In this document: positions 59,544 to 64,000 of the stretch, in pieces | Layout of the letters: each line of letters begins with the position of its first letter | How positions within the stretch are numbered: position 1 is the first letter of the stretch | Assembly: GCA_036936605.1 (NCBI GenBank) | Contig: JAUPFV010000005.1 | Span: forward strand, 76,458,885 to 76,522,884 | Source: Limnanthes douglasii subsp. nivea | Lineage: Eukaryota; Streptophyta; Magnoliopsida; Brassicales; Limnanthaceae | DNA length: 64,000 nucleotides | Reading direction: 5' to 3' | Translations under genes and position numbers: made by a program | Notes under the pieces: model-generated | Told to the model about the DNA's origin: nothing | Database searches by the model: none | What the model saw: only the letters and a program-made list of their open reading frames with translations

Positions 59544-59723
59544 CACGTGTACTTCTCTGATTCGCCTCACCGGACGTTTTTCTCCTAGAACGACGCTCCC
59601 ACTCATTTCATAAAGTAACCTCTTCAATTAATACTGGTGACGTCAGCGCCGTCTTTAATTATTACTCCCATCTTTTCGTATTCTCCTAGGTTTCAAAGCA
59701 TCTTTTGTCTCTTTAGTATAAAT
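59544..59723 (+). promoter_or_regulatory. Promoter candidate of the element 2 antisense gene
   Basis: CACGTG at 59544-59549, TGACGTCA at 59638-59645 and TATAAATT at 59717-59724, about 100 nt before ATG 59821. Parallels the G-box/TATA pairs in elements 1 and 3. Confidence 0.6.
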
Positions 59724-59820
59724 TAAACCATTTTTCAGTATTTTACCATCTTCATTATCTCCATACTTTTAATCTTCAAAGCTTTTATCTCTCAAAAAAC
59801 CTTTTTCTTGGTGTAAGTTT

Positions 59821-62788
59821 ATGTTCAAAGCAAGAAAGGCCCTTGTAGAAGGTGGGTGACTCAACTTGTCGGAGTTAGAGAAAGCTCAAAATGTCGAACG
59901 AGAAAGGCACATTGTTGCTGGCCTCCATGTTTCTCCTATCGACAAATCTGAAACACCAAGTTTAGAGCCTGATCGGGGTTCGTCTTCTGCCAGAAGTTCT
60001 AAACCCAGAAGGTTATTTCAGCCCAATCTTTCACCAATCGTTTCAGGCTCATTGGTTCAGGAATCAGAGCCTGTTGTTGAACCAGAGCAGACAGTTACAA
60101 GCACTAAGAAACCTTCCCCATTCATCGCCATGGGATCAAATGCTGATATCTCCCTAGAAAAGCTGGTAAATCGACGAAAAGGTCGTCAAGTAAAAGGACA
60201 GGCTGTCGCTTCACAGTCTAAATCTACAAAATCCACGCCTTCCAAGTCTGGGGCCAAAGATAAAACTACAGGGTCAGAAGCACCTATAAAAGTACCCAAG
60301 GACAAGCTGTCCGGTCCGGAGGCAACCAGTTCATGCCTTCAAAAAGAAACCTCCGGATCTGAGCCCCAGCAGGACTCCAGACCACAAGAGGAAAGTAATG
60401 CCCAACCATCCGGAGGGCCTACCGAGCCAACCATTAGCTTTTTTCTCCCAAAAATAACTGATAATCCTTCCATGGTAATGGAAGAGGTAATGGATGATAG
60501 TATTGAAGAAGCCCCTTTTGAGACCGATGTCTTCGGGCAAACAAGTGAGACTGCTACTGTCAAGAAAAACAAGGGCAAGGAGAAGCTATGTTTAAAACAC
60601 CCGGATCTGCCGGAGTGCCTTGTAGGAAAAGTGGGACCTTGCTTCCACAAAGTAAGTGTAAAGTATCTGCTAACTATGCAGAAGATCAATTATGCTTTTA
60701 TTCATACAACTGAACTGGGTCGGATCCGGACGAAGTGGGGGATCCCTGAGAACGTTAAAGTGAGGATACCGGTGAATCCAGAGACACCAATGGACTGCAA
60801 ACTTAGTGAGATAGTTTTCTTCACTGCGCTATTCAACTGGGGGCTTAGGTTTATCTTAGACCCGGAAATCGTCAGATACTTCCATCTTATAAAGCTCTGC
60901 CCAAGCCAATTGAGCCCCAATGCTTGGTATATGTTCATGGCCTCCAGGCTCTCCAGAATCCCCCTTCCGATAGAGCACTTTGCTGCTGTGGCCAGCCTTT
61001 GCAGGAACCACATCATTCCCTTCTATCATTTTAACATGGGCGATAATTACAAAGCGGTGGATGACCTGCTTGAGTCGGAGAAAAACTGGAAGACTCAATT
61101 CCTGTTCATTAGTGACGCCTGGGAGAATGGGAGGAAGATTAAGGCCGATGTCAACCCAAACATGCTTACCAGCAGATGGCAAAACGCTGGTAAAAATCTC
61201 ATCACATACTTCTACCTTTACTCATAACAAGTTTATTTGTTTAACTTCTCTTCCTTTGTTTTTTGGTAGTGCTGCCGAAGGAATTCAATGACTACCTAGA
61301 GGAGGGGCTGACTACTTGCGCTAAGCTGAATGCTTGGACTGTTGAGAAATGGGGAAATTACTTCCACAACTGTTTCACCGGAGGCAACCTGTTCAGATCC
61401 CACCTCTGGAATACCACCGGCCAGAGAGACCTGTCTTGGGAGGAGCTAACCACTCCACCTCATTCAGAGGTAATTCTCAAGAAAACAGATGCAAATGATG
61501 GGAAGCTATCCTTGCCGGGCAGAGCTAAAGCCCCAAGCTAAATGAAGGGAAAGAAGGGCAAGGCCAAGCAAGGTGTGGTTGAGGTCAACCCAAATGAGGT
61601 ATAGGAGGCCACCCCAGCAAACCAGGAGGAGCAAGACCAAGGACATATTGATGCTGTTTTATTACAAGTGGTATAACATGAAAGCACCAAGGAAGTAGTT
61701 GGATCTCCAAAACCCCCAAAGGCTCCCAAGAAAGACAGAAAATGGGGAGCAGAAGGTGAAGAGAGGGAGGCCAAGAAGATGAAAACCTCCAAGGGAGATG
61801 AAGTTTCTCTCCGGCATCTGGAGTCTCTTCCTCCAACTGACCCAACTGACCCCACTCAAGCAGAATAAATTCCGACTTCCACACTGGAGAGGGTGCCGGA
61901 GGGGACATTAACATTGATGGAGTCGACATCAGTGGGCTTCAAGGGATTGGTCTTTACTTTGAAGACCTTGACAAAAATGATTTTGCTGGCCCCTACCTCC
62001 CCCCAAGCTCTTCGAACATCGTCACTTTTAATGGTAAATCTTTTATGTTTCAGGTGAGAGAGACATTGTCACCCACTCTTTATTGATTAATATCCACCCG
62101 GTGCTTACCTTGGAGAAGTAAGTGCGAAACCAGTCAGCCATCATCAACACACTCAACTCTAATAAAGAGAAATTGTTTAACGACCTCCTTACTTCCAATC
62201 AAAATGCTGAGGCATCGAGGAGAGAAATTGAGGAGTTGAAAAAAAGTCAAGAGGATTTGGCCACCAGGCTGGCCACTGCGGATGGAGTTGTCAAAGAACT
62301 CCAATTGAAGCAATCTGACCTGGAGAAAAAACCTATCTTCTTCAAAAGAGGAGGTAAAGGTCAAAGACAACGTCATTCAGACCCTAACTAATGACAAGAC
62401 TTCGCTCGAGGATACTGTGTCCAAGGCTGAACAAGAAAAAGCTGACTTGTTAAAGGAGCAAGAGAAAACAATCCAAGCTAGGATTGATGCTTATACCAAC
62501 GAGGTGGTTGACTCCCAAGAGGAAAGGTATGCCGAAGTCAAGTCAGATATGGTCTTGCTTTTTCATGAGAAATTTCCGAAGAGGGCATTGGGAGACTTGT
62601 GGAGGTTTGTAGATTATGAGGACCTTCCATTCTACACGATGGCTGATGGTGACAAGCATAACTATTCCAGTGGTTGGGATGATACAACTGATGAAGATAA
62701 ACGGACCGGGGAGAGTCCAAATGAAGAAAACAAAGATGCTAAGAAGAAGCAAAGTGAGGCTGAGTCCTCTAAGAAAGCTCAATCTTAA
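59821..62788 (+). pseudogene. Element 2 antisense gene (putative gypsy-type transposon family)
   Basis: ATG at 59821 opens MFKARKALVEGG, then an in-frame TGA, then a long frame to 61189. The domain region matches element 1: RTKWGIPENVKVRIPVNPET, IVFFTALFNWGLRFILDPEI, LCPSQLSPNAWYMFMASRLS, NYKAVDDLLESEKNW. The intron 61190-61269 (G|GTAAAA...GGTAG|TG) has the same position and phase 1 as in element 1. Exon 2 (NAVLPKEFNDYLEEGL...) is open to 61541 and then breaks. Coiled-coil frames at 62122-62391 and 62417-62788 end acidic and Lys/Glu-rich. Probably a recently broken gene. Confidence 0.85.
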
Positions 62789-63304
62789 AGTATCAATTAT
62801 CTTTTATTTTTTTGTGTCTGAACCAAAGTCCTTGGATGGCCAAGGAATTTTTTGTAATTGTGTCCGGCCTTTGTCCGGGCAAACCTTTCTGTTTGAAAAT
62901 TCAAAGTCCTTGGATAGCCAAGGCATTTCACATATTTCAATGGGTAGTTTCATTTTACACAACTCTTGCATTGTTTTATAGTTTCTTAACTTCGATGGCT
63001 AATGTTCAAACAACCCTTAGTTATTTTACAAGTATTTTAAAGTGCGGGTATTTAAATTCTCCGATGACAAATGTTGAAGTAGTCATCATTCTACCAATTC
63101 AATCCGGTCTTCCATTGATAAAAAATTTCAAAGAAACTATCAATCGAAACACTCCGAATTTTTCAAGAAGGCATCGAATTTTATTAAAAATCCCGAGCAC
63201 CTCATTAAAACCTCCCCGCGCCACTAGGGTAGGAAAGAGTATGCCCCCAAATATTTACATGAACTTTAAGCAAGTACATATTTGCATAGTTTTCATTCTA
63301 AATA
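62789..63304 (-). other. Element 2 spacer between integrase and antisense gene
   Basis: Contains two copies of an AAAGTCCTTGGAT(G/A)GCCAAGG segment about 81 bp apart (62825 and 62906). It also holds, on the minus strand, the conserved box ACTCTTTCCTACCCTAGTGG / GGCGCGGGGAGGTTTTAATG at about 63250-63195. Confidence 0.7.
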
Positions 63305-63997
63305 TCACCGGAGGTGTTCAATGTTCCAGGGATGATTCAAAACCCTTCCATCTTTATCTTGGAGCCGGTATGTCCCCGGATTAAGCTTTTCATTGACCAT
63401 ATAGGGTCCTTCCCAAGTTGGAGCTAGCTTGCCGAACTGCCTCTCCTTGGTATGCAGGAAGACTTTCCTCAATACTTTATCCCCTGGTTGAAAATCCTTC
63501 CTCTTGATTTTAGAAACAAACCTACTTCTCATCAGACCCTAATAGTGTGTGGCTCTGAGATGAGCCTTAACTCTTCTTTCTTCCGTTAAATCAAGTTGAC
63601 TTCTGACTGCCACTTCGTTAGCGTGTTCGAAAAAATTATGAACTCGAAATGAAGGGAGAGTACCCTCTATGGGAGCTATGGCATCCATTCCATACACTAA
63701 GGAAAAGGGAGACTCTTGTGTTGCAGCCCCAGGAGTGGTCCGGTAGGTCCATAATACTTCTTGTAGATAACTTGGCCATTTTCCAGCAGCTCCCTTTAGA
63801 TTCTTTTTAAGACCGGACAAGATGGTTCTGTTGGCCACTTCAACTTGACCATTTGCCTGTGGTTGGAAAAGAGAAGAGAAGCATTGTTGGATGCCTCTAG
63901 AAGCACAAAAATTCTCCATCTCCTTGTTGTCGAATTGTGGCCCATTGTCTGTAGTTATCTTTTGTGGAACCCCAAATCTGCAACAAATGTTAGACAA
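63305..63997 (-). pseudogene. pol: Element 2 integrase, C-terminal half
   Basis: One frame with a single stop near 63539. Reads ICCRFGVPQKITTDNGPQFD (second catalytic Asp), QANGQVEVANRTIL with the Glu at D-x35-E spacing, KWPSYLQEVLWTYRTT, SLVYGMDAIAPIE, then GDKVLRKVFLHTKE and WEGPYMVNEKL...YRLQD, ending HPWNIEHLR. It closely parallels element 1 integrase and continues beyond the right edge. Confidence 0.92.
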
Positions 63998-64000
63998 GAT

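Larger units (their letters stand above)
59010..64000 (-). mobile_element. Element 2: Tat-like Ty3/gypsy, nested in element 3, runs off right edge
   Basis: Minus orientation. The 3' LTR (59010-59380), PPT AAAAAAAGGGCTAC, an antisense gene (plus strand, 59821-62788), the post-integrase box (rc of 63160-63250) and the integrase C-terminal half (63997-63305) are inside the window; RT, gag and 5' LTR lie outside. Same architecture as element 1 but clearly a different subfamily. Confidence 0.9.

Noticed and set aside
62812..63384. 190-residue plus-strand ORF after the element 2 antisense gene
   Set aside because: Covers spacer repeats and the antisense of the integrase tail; no protein signature.

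Overview
The window is nuclear DNA of a flowering plant, probably a dicot. Host genes have GT-AG introns. Intergenic DNA is very AT-rich and filled with nested plant-type retrotransposons (Ty3/gypsy of the Tat/Retand-like kind, Ty1/copia, LINEs, SINEs), a MULE remnant, MITE-like elements and a decayed plastid rRNA fragment. I cannot name the species. No bacterial-style operons, CRISPR arrays or tRNA genes were seen.

Layout. 1-7.7 kb: two tandem lipid phosphate phosphatase (LPP) genes on the minus strand. The left one is cut by the window edge. The right one reconstructs as eight exons encoding 339 aa, with a MITE in its last intron. 8.0-13.9 kb: a decayed, nearly full-length L1-type LINE (minus). 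14.4-21.1 kb: scrambled Ty3/gypsy remnants. A minus-strand LTR-gag-RT-RNase H block lies head-to-head with a plus-strand integrase-LTR block, and another LTR carries a TGACG repeat array. 21.4-32.2 kb: an almost intact 10.8-kb Ty3/gypsy element (element 1) with about 99% identical LTRs, a damaged gag-pol, and a spliced antisense ORF pair between integrase and the 3' LTR. 33.2-34.8 kb: a coiled-coil WEB/PMI2-like gene (minus). 35.5-46.3 kb: AT-rich DNA with a SINE, a decayed gypsy RT, a fold-back element, a plastid 23S rRNA fragment (NUPT) and an orphan ORF. 46.5-53.4 kb: a LINE 3' end, MULE transposase remnants among repeats with an ACGCAACC core, and a 5'-truncated LINE with target-site duplications. 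54-58 kb: a second SINE, a copia remnant and a gypsy gag remnant. 57.9-64 kb: two more Tat-type elements on the minus strand, one (element 2) inserted inside the other (element 3). Element 2 leaves the window at the right edge.

How the parts relate. The host genes are LPP (dephosphorylation of phosphatidic acid and related lipids) and PMI2-like (chloroplast movement family). Most of the rest is transposon sequence. The most interesting signal is shared by the Tat-type elements: an antisense gene of the 'putative gypsy type transposon' family, spliced at the same site and phase in elements 1 and 2. Elements 1, 2 and 3 all have a G-box and TATA box upstream of it. They also share a PPT/LTR junction, and elements 1 and 2 plus the 19.6-kb remnant share a conserved box just after integrase. 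Short tandem duplications (roughly 80-240 bp) recur in unrelated sequences across the window.
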